From positions 186,001-250,000 of the forward strand of contig NZ_JAOTPO010000003.1 in NCBI RefSeq assembly GCF_029028005.1: a stretch of DNA of 64,000 bases. Reading direction: 5' to 3'. Position 1 is the first letter of the stretch. The number at the start of each line of letters is the position of its first letter. Origin of the DNA: Alkalihalobacterium chitinilyticum. Lineage in GTDB: Bacteria > Bacillota > Bacilli > Bacillales > Bacillaceae_F. Position numbers and translations under genes: made by a program. Positions 40,585 to 49,267 of this stretch are shown in pieces. Below the pieces are notes generated by a model. That model was not told the DNA's origin, did not search any database, and saw only the letters and a program-made list of their open reading frames with translations.

Positions 40585-40594
40585 TTTTAAAAAA

Positions 40595-40623
40595 GGTGAT
40601 AAAGGGCAAACCCCTTTACCACC
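40595..40623 (-). terminator. Rho-independent terminator of rpsB (before tsf)
   Basis: On the minus strand, GGTGGTAAAGGG and CCCTTTATCACC pair over 12 bp with one mismatch and a 5-base loop, followed by TTTTTTAAAA. It lies 20 bases after the rpsB stop codon, so only a part of the transcripts may reach tsf. Confidence 0.85.
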
Positions 40624-40642
40624 CTTTGAAGAGCAAATGAAA

Positions 40643-41371
40643 TTAAACAGTTTCTTCTACTTCTTCTTGCTCTGCACTTTCATTACCAGCAGCTGAAGTA
40701 GCTTCGATAATCGCATCAGCCATCTTACCAGTAAGAAGTTTTACGGCACGAATTGCATCATCGTTACCTGGGATAACATAATCAATCTCATCTGGATCAC
40801 AGTTTGTATCTACAATAGCAACAATTGGGATGTTTAATTTATGAGCTTCAGCAATTGCAATACGCTCTTTACGTGGATCGATAATGAATAATGCATCTGG
40901 AACACCCTTCATATCTTTAATTCCACCTAAGAACTTTTCTAAACGCTCCATTTCCTTTTTAAGAAGAATAACTTCTTTCTTTGGAAGAACATCAAACGTT
41001 CCATCTTCTTGCATTCTTTCTAACTCTTTTAAACGTCCAACACGTTTTTGGATTGTAGAAAAGTTTGTTAATGTTCCACCTAACCAACGTTGGTTGATGA
41101 AGTACATTCCACAACGCTCAGCTTCTTCTTTAACAGAGTCTTGAGCTTGTTTCTTTGTACCAACAAATAAAACTTTTCCTCCGTCTGCTGCTAGGTCTCT
41201 TACGAAATTGTAAGCTTCCTCAACCTTTTTAACAGTCTTTTGTAAATCGATGATGTAAATTCCGTTACGTTCTGTGAAGATGTAGCGAGACATTTTTGGG
41301 TTCCAACGACGAGTTTGGTGACCGAAGTGTACCCCTGCCTCTAGTAATTGTTTCATTGAAATTACTGCCAC
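40643..41371 (-). CDS. rpsB: Ribosomal protein S2
   Basis: 242 residues. The N-terminus [18 protein letters not shown] and the following [17 protein letters not shown] are diagnostic. The C-terminus is acidic (EQEEVEETV). The start is GTG 41371, behind AAGGAGGTG; an overlapping ATG is out of frame and immediately followed by a stop. The frame is open for 28 more codons upstream, but this is the leader. A promoter lies at 41493-41521. Confidence 0.97.
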   Translation of the reverse strand: MAVISMKQLLEAGVHFGHQTRRWNPKMSRYIFTERNGIYIIDLQKTVKKVEEAYNFVRDLAADGGKVLFVGTKKQAQDSVKEEAERCGMYFINQRWLGGTLTNFSTIQKRVGRLKELERMQEDGTFDVLPKKEVILLKKEMERLEKFLGGIKDMKGVPDALFIIDPRKERIAIAEAHKLNIPIVAIVDTNCDPDEIDYVIPGNDDAIRAVKLLTGKMADAIIEATSAAGNESAEQEEVEETV

Positions 41372-41492
41372 ATCAAACACCTCCTTCAATGGTTTTTGTT
41401 TTCCTCCGCAATCCTCATCTTTAAGTAAGACTGAAAAAACTTTCAGCACCCTCACCTAAATTAGAATGCGTGTGTGATTAACACCGTGGATT

Positions 41493-41521
41493 AATATACC
41501 ACAACGAGAATGCAATAGCAA
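41493..41521 (-). promoter_or_regulatory. Sigma-A promoter of rpsB
   Basis: On the minus strand, TTGCTA (41516-41521), a 17-base spacer and TATATT (41493-41498) with a TG one base upstream of the -10. The leader of about 115 bases contains a small hairpin CTGAAA...TTTCAG (41431-41446), in line with leader control of rpsB known in bacteria, although I cannot match it to a described motif. Confidence 0.7.
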
Positions 41522-41535
41522 GTAGCATAGGAGAT

Positions 41536-42045
41536 TTATTGATAAAATTTTATCATTAATTCAACTTCACCTTTTCCGAGTTGAAGTTTTTTTGCTATTT
41601 CTTCTGCCGAGTAGCCTTGTTTAGACAAAGAAAGAACTTTCGCTGTGTTAGATTGTTCATACATTTCCGTTTCTTCAACCTCTAACGCTGGAGGCTGGTA
41701 GTCTTCATATTCTATTTGCTCCTTTGAAGCAGGAGGTCGTTTATTTTCTTCTTTCATTTCCGTTGACATCATCACTTCAGGTGCCTTCACCTGATCTTCA
41801 GAACGCTTTATGCTTGAAGCTGTTGAGCTTTCTTGCTTATATTTATTTAATTGTTCTAGGAGTTGTTGGTTTTCTTCTTTCATTTCTGATGTATAAGCAA
41901 AAAGTAAATCTTCTATTTCCCGCTTTAGCTTCTCTTCATCGACTGCAGGTGTTTGTTGATTATTAATTTTCTGAAGTAAAGTAACGATCCATAGAAAAGT
42001 AAGCAAATGTAATACGAGACTAGTAGTTACTAAAAATTGAATCAT
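41536..42045 (-). CDS. swrB: Swarming motility protein SwrB (YlxL) homologue
   Basis: A 169-residue protein with one N-terminal membrane segment (FLVTTSLVLHLLTFLWIVTLL), a charged middle part with coiled-coil character, and a C-terminal helix-turn-helix-like segment KVLSLSKQGYSAEEIAKKLQ ending GEVELMIKFYQ. Position as last gene of fla/che before rpsB and the end motif match SwrB, which promotes activation of the flagellar export apparatus in B. subtilis. The middle part is not conserved. Confidence 0.82.
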   Translation of the reverse strand: MIQFLVTTSLVLHLLTFLWIVTLLQKINNQQTPAVDEEKLKREIEDLLFAYTSEMKEENQQLLEQLNKYKQESSTASSIKRSEDQVKAPEVMMSTEMKEENKRPPASKEQIEYEDYQPPALEVEETEMYEQSNTAKVLSLSKQGYSAEEIAKKLQLGKGEVELMIKFYQ

Positions 42046-42056
42046 ATTGTACTCCC

Positions 42057-42371
42057 TTAGCCTGAGTAATCTATAAAATTCCCTTTGTATGGGTGCTGTA
42101 CGTCATTATCCTGTTGTTTCCTGTGTTTCTTTTTACTATTCCTGTCATGTTGTTGTTTCTCTTTTTTGTTTTCTTTATCCGGTTCTAGCTTACTAGCATC
42201 TGATGAATCTGATTTATTGACCTGCTTCCTTTTTTGCTCTTCTTCTTTTTTATGTGCTGTTGTAATGATATCTTGTCCAACTTGGCCACGTTGTTGCAAT
42301 TGTTCTTGAATTTTTCCTGCGGCTTGCGAACGCGTAAACGAGCCTTGCATTTCAATTGGTCTTAAACTCAT
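42057..42371 (-). CDS. Unrecognised basic, low-complexity protein
   Basis: 104 residues. The first ~35 residues look ordered (MSLRPIEMQGSFTRSQAAGK, then IQEQLQQRGQVGQDI), the rest is rich in K, E, Q and D without hydrophobic segments (KKEEEQKRKQ, NSKKKHRKQQ) and ends PYKGNFIDYSG. I do not recognise the family. It is a real gene: ATG with an upstream purine-rich region, 11 bases before swrB and 36 after the FapA-type gene. A structural or nucleic-acid-binding role is conceivable but not shown. Confidence 0.7.
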   Translation of the reverse strand: MSLRPIEMQGSFTRSQAAGKIQEQLQQRGQVGQDIITTAHKKEEEQKRKQVNKSDSSDASKLEPDKENKKEKQQHDRNSKKKHRKQQDNDVQHPYKGNFIDYSG

Positions 42372-42407
42372 CTAATGTCACACTCCACCAATTACCATTT
42401 TCCTTTA

Positions 42408-43820
42408 TTATAAGGGAACGATCTGTATTTCACTATCCATAATAAATACTTTTACATTTTGGTGAGTTGCAGTAATTTTCCGACGATATTTACCGAATGT
42501 TAATGTAACGTTAGGCAGAAGAGATCGTTCAACCCTAACGGATCCAGTCTGACCTTGCTCCAATTCCTCGTTCAATTCAGTGAGCTCTTCTTGAGCTGTT
42601 ACTTTTTTTTCTTCTGTTTGCAGAAGTGTATTCCTTACTCTTAGCTTCATAATCCTCTCATTAGCTTGCAGGACCTGCCCCTGTTTTTCTTTTAATTCAA
42701 AGACATGTAATAACTTATTAAGTTTTTCTAACTCCCCTGTGGCTAATGTGAGTATTTTTTTATTCTTCTCAATATCTGCTAATACTTGCTGGTGAACTCC
42801 AATAAACAGCTCTGTCTGAGTGTGCATCGAATTGCCAATCTCTTTTGCAAAAATTTCTTTTCCAGCAGATAACTGCCCCCCAACGAGATTACCTTTTCCT
42901 TTATTACAGTAAATGCTTCCGTTAACAGTACATTTACTATGCAATATCGATTGATTGACATGCAAATCACCATCAGCTTCAACATTCCCCTGATTAATGA
43001 AGGTTGTGTGTATATCCTTTTTCGCTTTTATCAAACCTTTTCCTTGGCCGGCAATGCCTGCTGCAACAAATATTGAACCTTCAGAAATGATAGTAGCCGC
43101 TTCAACAGTTCCTTGGATGCGAATATCTCCTTTAGCTTTCACCTTAAATCCAGCTGGCACATTTCCACGTATCGTAACATTCCCAATAAAGTCAATATTT
43201 CCAGTCTTCATGTCTAGGTCACCCTGAACTTCATATACCGGGTAAACATGAATCGTTTTCCTATCGATACACTGCTGACCGTCTACTTGGGCAATTAACG
43301 ATAATTTATCCTCAGATACGGCAGTATTTTTTCCGGGACGTAAGATGAAATCTCTGCCAGGCTTTGCAGGGATTTCTTCTCCGAATACATTAATACCCGA
43401 TTGCCCAGCTGTTGCTTCGACCTTTCTCCCTACTGTCTGCCCTTGACTAACCGAAGGAATCGTAATGACTTTCTTTAAATCGACTTGACCTTCTTCATTT
43501 TCGTCTGTTTCAGCGCCAAATTGGTTCGCCTGTAAAAAAGCGTTACGTCCATTAATTGGAGATTTTCCTTCAGCAATAACGATTGGTGATGTAATAGGTT
43601 CGACATGATCTATTATGACCTTAAGGTTACTTTCATTAATTCCTGAAACCACTCCGTGTTCTTTTATCCAAGACCTCAATTGTTCCATCGTTAATAGATA
43701 TTCAGCCTCGAGTTTTTGATTTTGAATGAGGGTAGCATTCATTTTATCTTTACTGATTATGATTTCAAAAACCCCGTCTAAAGGTGTCATAGTATTTAAA
43801 TCACCACTTTCGATTGGCAT
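42408..43820 (-). CDS. FapA family protein (DUF342)
   Basis: A 470-residue protein of the DUF342 family. After an N-terminal region (about 1-130), a glycine-rich right-handed repeat part (about 165-330) follows with GDLDMKTGNIDFIGNVTIRG, GDIRIQGTVEAATI and GNVEADGDLHVNQS. A coiled-coil segment (about 340-420) and a short C-terminal domain end the protein. FapA takes its name from polar flagellar assembly in Vibrio; B. subtilis has no such gene here. It starts 3 bases after sigD, so it belongs to the fla/che operon. Confidence 0.85.
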   Translation of the reverse strand: MPIESGDLNTMTPLDGVFEIIISKDKMNATLIQNQKLEAEYLLTMEQLRSWIKEHGVVSGINESNLKVIIDHVEPITSPIVIAEGKSPINGRNAFLQANQFGAETDENEEGQVDLKKVITIPSVSQGQTVGRKVEATAGQSGINVFGEEIPAKPGRDFILRPGKNTAVSEDKLSLIAQVDGQQCIDRKTIHVYPVYEVQGDLDMKTGNIDFIGNVTIRGNVPAGFKVKAKGDIRIQGTVEAATIISEGSIFVAAGIAGQGKGLIKAKKDIHTTFINQGNVEADGDLHVNQSILHSKCTVNGSIYCNKGKGNLVGGQLSAGKEIFAKEIGNSMHTQTELFIGVHQQVLADIEKNKKILTLATGELEKLNKLLHVFELKEKQGQVLQANERIMKLRVRNTLLQTEEKKVTAQEELTELNEELEQGQTGSVRVERSLLPNVTLTFGKYRRKITATHQNVKVFIMDSEIQIVPL

Positions 43821-43823
43821 GAA

Positions 43824-44591
43824 TTAGCTTATCGCCTTTTTTAACACTTGCTGCAGTCGAAATAGAGCCTTTGAATGGATTTGAGAAATACGTGATGTGG
43901 AAAGGTCTAAAACTTGTCCTATTTCGGTTAATGTTAGTTCTTCAAAGTAGAACAAGCTAATAACAAGCTGTTCTTTTTCGTTTAAATTTTTAATGACTCG
44001 AGCCAATTCTTTTTTTGTAGCCTCTGCCAATACAGACTGTTCTGGAGTTAAGGCGCGTTTATCTTCAATCGATGATTTATACGTTTCATCACGATCTGTA
44101 TCATTTGTCTTTTCATCGATCGAAAGCATGTTTGCATAGAAACTTTCAGACATTATATAAGTTACTTCTTCTTCGGAAGTCCCCATTTCATTCGCTACCT
44201 CATTTGCATTCACATAACGCCCTAACCTTTGTTCTAACTTCTCAATTGTTGACTCAACTTTTTTGGATTTCTCCCTTAAAGACCGGGGTAACCAATCTTC
44301 CTTTCGTAACCCGTCAATAATAGCACCTCTTATTCTAAAAGAAGCATATGTATCAAACTTTAAATCCCGTTGAGCGTCAAACTTTTCAAGAGCATCATAT
44401 AAGCCCATCATTCCATGACTCATTAAATCATCCTTATTTACATTGCGCGGGAGCCCAGACGCAACTCGACTAACATGATATCGAACGAGTGGCATATATA
44501 AGCGAATTAACGAATCTGCTGCTTCGTTGTCTCTTGTCCCAATCCACTTATCCCATAATTGTTGTTCCTCACATAATGATGTTTCAGGCAT
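43824..44591 (-). CDS. sigD: RNA polymerase sigma factor SigD (sigma-28/FliA type)
   Basis: 255 residues with sigma regions 2, 3 and 4: LIRLYMPLVRYHVSRVASGLP, the conserved FDAQRDLKFDTYASFRIRGAIIDGLR (in pieces FDTYASFRIRGAI), and the C-terminal FEELTLTEIGQVLDLSTSR helix-turn-helix. It directs transcription of late flagellar, motility and autolysin genes. It is near the end of the fla/che operon as in B. subtilis, where distance from the promoter limits its level. Confidence 0.96.
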   Translation of the reverse strand: MPETSLCEEQQLWDKWIGTRDNEAADSLIRLYMPLVRYHVSRVASGLPRNVNKDDLMSHGMMGLYDALEKFDAQRDLKFDTYASFRIRGAIIDGLRKEDWLPRSLREKSKKVESTIEKLEQRLGRYVNANEVANEMGTSEEEVTYIMSESFYANMLSIDEKTNDTDRDETYKSSIEDKRALTPEQSVLAEATKKELARVIKNLNEKEQLVISLFYFEELTLTEIGQVLDLSTSRISQIHSKALFRLQQVLKKAIS

Positions 44592-44593
44592 GA

Positions 44594-44926
44594 TTATACC
44601 TCCTTGTCATCGAGAAGTTCACGTACATAGTTACCGGCTTTCATAATTTCTTCTTCACTATAATCACGGTTTTCAATCGGGTATTCTTCCTTTATATCGT
44701 TCCCTGGTAAAAAGAGATCTTCCTCTGTCTCTTTACTTTGAGGAGGTGCTAAAGAGAACGCCCACAACCAACGAAAAAAATAAGTGCTAAGATAAGTAAT
44801 TAAAAATGCAACCGTTGCTCTAAAGCTAGTAGTTATTATTAAATTATTCCCTAATGCCCCTAAAAAAACGATGATAAAAACAGCAATGCTAAGGTACAGA
44901 TTAATTAACCAACTGCCAAAAAGCAT
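44594..44926 (-). CDS. Unrecognised small membrane protein between cheD and sigD
   Basis: 110 residues. Two or possibly three hydrophobic segments: LINLYLSIAVFIIVFLGALG (about 6-25), TSFRATVAFLITYLSTYFF (about 32-50), and a tryptophan-rich edge RWLWAFSLAP; then an acidic cytosolic tail ending YVRELLDDKEV. It overlaps the cheD stop codon by one base (TAATG) and ends 3 bases before sigD, so it is fully embedded in the operon. B. subtilis has no gene in this place. I do not recognise the family. Confidence 0.78.
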   Translation of the reverse strand: MLFGSWLINLYLSIAVFIIVFLGALGNNLIITTSFRATVAFLITYLSTYFFRWLWAFSLAPPQSKETEEDLFLPGNDIKEEYPIENRDYSEEEIMKAGNYVRELLDDKEV

Positions 44927-45414
44927 TATATTTCTTTAACTCCTTGACTTACTGTTCGTATGTTTAGTTTTTTTGTAGCTGGATTAAATTCAATCGTTCG
45001 TCCACTGCTTCCGCCTACGTCTTCGGCAACAATAGGTATTCTAAGTTCTTTCAGCTTTTCTTTAACTGCGTCTACATTTCTTGGGCCTATTCTCATCATT
45101 TCATTCGTACTTGAAAAATTAAACATTTGCGCTCCACCTGCAATTTTTGCTTTTAAGCCGTAAATTCTCGCCCCTGCGTTTTTCATCTGCTCAATGAGTT
45201 CAATTATTGCAGTGTCCGCATATTTTGCCACATTCAATGTCCCTGATCTACCAAGTTTCGAATCTGGAAGCATCACATGTGCCATACCTGATACATTTGA
45301 ATAGTCGTCATATAATACAACCCCTACACATGACCCTAATCCCGAAGTTCTGATCGTGCGCGGTCCTTTAACGATATTCAAATCAGCCATTCCAACTTTC
45401 ACTACATCATTCAT
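44926..45414 (-). CDS. cheD: Chemoreceptor glutamine deamidase CheD
   Basis: 162 residues. The catalytic triad context is visible: the cysteine in [12 protein letters not shown] (about 26-37), the histidine in [10 protein letters not shown] (about 43-52), and the conserved [10 protein letters not shown] segment. CheD deamidates receptors and, in B. subtilis, forms a complex with CheC that feeds back on receptor activity. It overlaps cheC by 8 bases. Confidence 0.95.
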   Translation of the reverse strand: MNDVVKVGMADLNIVKGPRTIRTSGLGSCVGVVLYDDYSNVSGMAHVMLPDSKLGRSGTLNVAKYADTAIIELIEQMKNAGARIYGLKAKIAGGAQMFNFSSTNEMMRIGPRNVDAVKEKLKELRIPIVAEDVGGSSGRTIEFNPATKKLNIRTVSQGVKEI

Positions 45415-46045
45415 CCAGCTCTACTCCTAAAGACTTAAAGATTTGCTCAAAAGCATTAGGATCAGGGAGTAAGAAGAAATGACCAGTCGATTGGGAAAAT
45501 TCATTGTCCATCTCTTGTACTTCAGTATCAATTACAATTGCATAATCACTGACTTGAGACACTTCAATTAATCCAAAACTTAATATAGCTCCTGCTAAAT
45601 CAATACTTATTGCAGGAACAGACGGCTGTAAATTAAGTTTTGTAAAATCCGAAAGCGCAGACAAATAAGAACCAGCTAGTATGTTACCTAACTCTTGCAA
45701 AGCTGATAATCCTAACTCTTCAAATGGAGGTTCAGTTAATTGAAAAGTGGAGTTGCCTATTAAACGTTGGATAAGTTGCTCAGCTTCTGCAACAGGAATT
45801 AGAAGAAACATGCTTCCTGGAGCATCTCCTTCAAGTCTAAGAAAAATTGCAGCAACAACATTGTCTTCTCCACCGACCAAATCTGCTATTTCTTGGAATG
45901 AAACCACGCGAACTGATGGAACCTTCATATCAATACTTTTACTTAATAAAGTAGACAAAGCCGTCGCTGCATTACCTGCCCCAATATTACCGATTTCTTT
46001 TAATACATCTAAATGATAAGGCTTAATTCGCTCTATATAATCCAT
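45407..46045 (-). CDS. cheC: CheY-P phosphatase CheC
   Basis: 212 residues with the two phosphatase helices of the CheC/FliY/CheX family: [20 protein letters not shown] (about 15-34) and [20 protein letters not shown] (about 112-131), both with the E-x-x-N pattern. It directly follows cheB (42-base gap); in B. subtilis cheA and cheW stand between them. CheC removes phosphate from CheY and binds CheD. Confidence 0.95.
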   Translation of the reverse strand: MDYIERIKPYHLDVLKEIGNIGAGNAATALSTLLSKSIDMKVPSVRVVSFQEIADLVGGEDNVVAAIFLRLEGDAPGSMFLLIPVAEAEQLIQRLIGNSTFQLTEPPFEELGLSALQELGNILAGSYLSALSDFTKLNLQPSVPAISIDLAGAILSFGLIEVSQVSDYAIVIDTEVQEMDNEFSQSTGHFFLLPDPNAFEQIFKSLGVELDE

Positions 46046-46087
46046 ACGATTACCTCTCCCTAGAAATCATTATATCTATCTAGTGCA

Positions 46088-47155
46088 TTAAACCAATTCC
46101 ACGATTCGTTGGCCAATTTGCTGAAGGTGCACAATTTCATCAACTTGATTGGTTTTAATAGCTGAACGTGGCATACCGTAAACAATACATGAATCTTCTG
46201 ATTCAGCAATTGAGTATGAGTCAACATGTTGTTTTAATCTCACTAATCCGTCTGAACCATCTGCACCCATCCCAGTCATGATGACCGACAAAATACTGTA
46301 GTTCGGTATGTCAGCCAATGACTCATACATCACATCAACAGAAGGCCGATGTCCTTTTCGAGGAGGCAATTGATTTAACTGTACGACCAATGCAGTCCCT
46401 ATCTTTTTGACCGTTAAGTGGTAGCCCCCTGGTGCAATATAAGCGACACCGTTTTTGATGATTTCCCCATCTTCTGCTTCTTTCACTTCTATATGACATA
46501 ATGTGTTTAAACGGTTGGCTAATGACTTTGTAAAGCCTGGCGGCATATGCTGCACAATTAAAATAGGTGCATTTAGAGAAGCAGGAAGTTTTGTCAGCAC
46601 ATGTTGTAATGCTTTCGGACCTCCCGTCGATGTCCCGATTGCAATTAATTTTTTCTGACTGCTTTTATTAAATTGACAATGAACTTCATGTCTTACATCT
46701 GCCCGTTTAATGCCACTCAATTTTTCAGTATTCTTAATAAAATTAGTAACTTGAGATTGAGATGCTAAAATAACCTTATTAATGATTTCATCTTTAATTT
46801 TGTGTAAGTCTAATGAAATTGACCCTGATGTTTTAGCAATAAAGTCAACAGCACCGTATTCCATCGCCAAGACTGTGTTTTGGGCACCCTCTAGTGTCGT
46901 ACTACTTACCATAACAACCGGTATTGGACTCTCCTCCATAATCTTCTTCAGAGTACCAAGCCCGTCCAATATTGGCATTTCAACATCGAGCGTAATGACA
47001 TCAGGCTTAATGATTTTTATTTTATCTAAAGCATCTTGACCGTTTCTTGCCGTTCCAATCACTTCAATTCTCTCATCCTGTTGTAGCAGGTCACTGATGA
47101 CTTTTCTCATAAAGGCAGAATCATCGACGACTAATACGGTAATCTTTTCTTTCAA
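46088..47155 (-). CDS. cheB: Protein-glutamate methylesterase CheB
   Basis: About 355 residues. The N-terminal receiver has VVDDS (9-13) and D57 in TLDVEMPILDG; the C-terminal methylesterase has the serine in IGTSTGGPKAL, the histidine in LIVQHMPPGFT and the aspartate in MTGMGADGSDGL. It needs phosphorylation by CheA for full activity, yet no cheA follows. I choose TTG 47155 (MKEKITVL) with a GAGGGGGGG box upstream; the open frame begins at GTG 47170 within that box. Confidence 0.94.
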   Translation of the reverse strand: MKEKITVLVVDDSAFMRKVISDLLQQDERIEVIGTARNGQDALDKIKIIKPDVITLDVEMPILDGLGTLKKIMEESPIPVVMVSSTTLEGAQNTVLAMEYGAVDFIAKTSGSISLDLHKIKDEIINKVILASQSQVTNFIKNTEKLSGIKRADVRHEVHCQFNKSSQKKLIAIGTSTGGPKALQHVLTKLPASLNAPILIVQHMPPGFTKSLANRLNTLCHIEVKEAEDGEIIKNGVAYIAPGGYHLTVKKIGTALVVQLNQLPPRKGHRPSVDVMYESLADIPNYSILSVIMTGMGADGSDGLVRLKQHVDSYSIAESEDSCIVYGMPRSAIKTNQVDEIVHLQQIGQRIVELV

Positions 47156-47238
47156 AATACCCCCCCTCACTTAAAACAACCTTTCCCCTATGCCCTCAAA
47201 TCTGAATTTCAACCGATGCTCTTGCTTTAAAACACCAA

Positions 47239-48105
47239 CTACTTCTTTATAAAAAAGCCCTTAAATCTTTGGACGAACGATTGAAAATGCCTGCTCTGTT
47301 GTCCAGTTGCTTGCTCACCTAAAAACACTTTAACCATTAATTCAACTGCTTTACTTGATTTAGCTTTTGGATCAAGGAGTAAAAAAGGCTTTTGAGATCT
47401 AACTGCTTTCGTTACTACTTTATCGTTGGGTATACTTCCAAGGTACGTTAGATCCTTTTGTAAGAACTGCTTTACAACCCTTTGAAAGTTTTGTGCAGTC
47501 ACTTCCCCTTCTTTTTCTGTTTCCGTTCGATTGACAATTAGCGAGCAGTGTATCGTATCGTTTTTACTGTTAATATATTTAAGCATTGCGTAGGCGTCCG
47601 TAATCGAAGTCGGCTCAGGAGTTGTAACTAAAATAGCTTCATTTGACGAAAGAATAAATTGAATACTATCTTCTGAAACTCCTGCCCCCATATCAAAAAG
47701 AATATAATCAAAATGTGGCATTAGAGATTCAAGTTGTGTGACAAATCGTCCAAATTTCTGTTCATTCAATTTAAAAAGTTGGGTGAACCCAGACCCGCCT
47801 GAAACAAAAGAAACGTTTTCTGGCCCCTTCTCGATAATATCCCAAATCGTCAGTTCGTTTTCGATCATATCAACTATATTATACTTACTGGATACACCCA
47901 TTAAGATATCGACATTAGCCATCCCGATATCTAAATCAAATAAGAGAACGCGCTTTCCGGCTTGTGACAACCCTAATGAAAAGTTTATTGAAAAGTTTGA
48001 TTTTCCAACCCCGCCTTTTCCACTAACGATTGAGATCACTTTCGTATCTGATTGATCACCGTTGTTCTCCATTAATTTTCTTAATGTCTGTGCTTGGTCA
48101 TTCAT
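47239..48105 (-). CDS. flhG: MinD-like ATPase FlhG (YlxH)
   Basis: 288 residues of the ParA/MinD family. SGKGGVGKSNF (28-38) is the deviant Walker A; LFDLDIGMANVDILMG and LFDMGAGVSEDSIQF follow. An N-terminal DQAQTLRKLM segment is the motif that stimulates the FlhF GTPase. With FlhF it controls number and place of basal bodies. It overlaps flhF by 8 bases. Confidence 0.94.
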   Translation of the reverse strand: MNDQAQTLRKLMENNGDQSDTKVISIVSGKGGVGKSNFSINFSLGLSQAGKRVLLFDLDIGMANVDILMGVSSKYNIVDMIENELTIWDIIEKGPENVSFVSGGSGFTQLFKLNEQKFGRFVTQLESLMPHFDYILFDMGAGVSEDSIQFILSSNEAILVTTPEPTSITDAYAMLKYINSKNDTIHCSLIVNRTETEKEGEVTAQNFQRVVKQFLQKDLTYLGSIPNDKVVTKAVRSQKPFLLLDPKAKSSKAVELMVKVFLGEQATGQQSRHFQSFVQRFKGFFIKK

Positions 48106-49267
48106 TTGTCTTTACCTCTAGTATAGAATTGACAATTTCTTTTGAACTACCTTCCATAATATCATCAGGTACATTTTGACCATGAGTAATATAAGCAACC
48201 CCGACTTTATTTTTTTCAACAAAAGTAAGCATCGTCCCGTAAAAAGATGTTTCATCCATCTTTGTAAAAATGACCTTATCGATAGGAATAAGAGAGAATT
48301 GTTTATAGATATCTTCCATATCTCTATATTTAGATGTGAGGGCAAGAACTAAATACGTTTCAACTTCGTCAGTAAAGTCAATGACTTTATGAAGTTCCTC
48401 CACATACAGCGGATTTCGAAAGTTACGTCCTGCACTGTCAACAAGTACGAGGTCATAGTGAGCAAATTGCTCCTTTGCTTTTTTAAAATCATCAATTGAA
48501 TACGCTACTTCAAGTGGTATATTTAAAATTTTCGCGTACGTTTTCAATTGTTCAACGGCTGCTATCCGATATGTATCAGTCGTTATAAGAGCGACTTTTT
48601 TATGTTTTTTTAGTACACTATGCGCAGCAATTTTGGCGATCGTCGTTGTTTTCCCTACACCGGTCGGTCCAACAATATTGACAAATCGCTTTTCAAAAGA
48701 AATTCCACCCATAGGAATATCCTGTATAGCACCTAACAAAGACTCTTTTAACCATTGATGAACTTCTTCTTTATCTGGTCTGTCCGTTTCCCGCTCATAC
48801 CATTTTTTTAATAAATACTTCATCGTTTTTAAACGCAGTGATTTTCCTATTTCTTGGTCTTCAAGCAGATCGTGTATCGATTGAAAAGGCTCGGGATATT
48901 CACGATCCGTTTCAGTAGTTTGCTTGTTCGTTATGGAAGACATTAATGTTTTAAGTTGTTCAATTTCTTTCAGCAACTTTTCTTGGTCGCGTTCAGAAGT
49001 ATTTAACTTTTTTTCAGAGTGAAGGCCCCCTCGTAAATCAGGGCGCTCCTCACTCATAACGGTTTGCTTTTTGGGGGTAGGTCGTTTAATCGTTGGTGTT
49101 CGGTCAACCGCTGCAATCACTTCAATATTTTTTTTAGTGAAAAGCCCTAAAAATCCACCGGTAACGATTTCTCTGGAATTTAAAATAACTGCATCTTGAC
49201 CAAGGTCTTCACGTATTTTTTTCATCGCTTCCGGCATCGTTTCAGCAATATATTTCTTTACTTTCAA
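48098..49267 (-). CDS. flhF: Flagellar SRP-type GTPase FlhF
   Basis: 389 residues. The B domain (1-~90) begins MKVKKYIAETMPEAMKKI; a helical N domain and the G domain follow with IVGPTGVGKTTTIAKIA (G1, about 197-213), DTYRIAAVEQL, and DSAGRNFRN (G3, where SRP54 has DTAGR). It marks the site of flagellar assembly. The start is TTG 49267, which overlaps the flhA stop by 4 bases (TTGA). Confidence 0.94.
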   Translation of the reverse strand: MKVKKYIAETMPEAMKKIREDLGQDAVILNSREIVTGGFLGLFTKKNIEVIAAVDRTPTIKRPTPKKQTVMSEERPDLRGGLHSEKKLNTSERDQEKLLKEIEQLKTLMSSITNKQTTETDREYPEPFQSIHDLLEDQEIGKSLRLKTMKYLLKKWYERETDRPDKEEVHQWLKESLLGAIQDIPMGGISFEKRFVNIVGPTGVGKTTTIAKIAAHSVLKKHKKVALITTDTYRIAAVEQLKTYAKILNIPLEVAYSIDDFKKAKEQFAHYDLVLVDSAGRNFRNPLYVEELHKVIDFTDEVETYLVLALTSKYRDMEDIYKQFSLIPIDKVIFTKMDETSFYGTMLTFVEKNKVGVAYITHGQNVPDDIMEGSSKEIVNSILEVKTNE

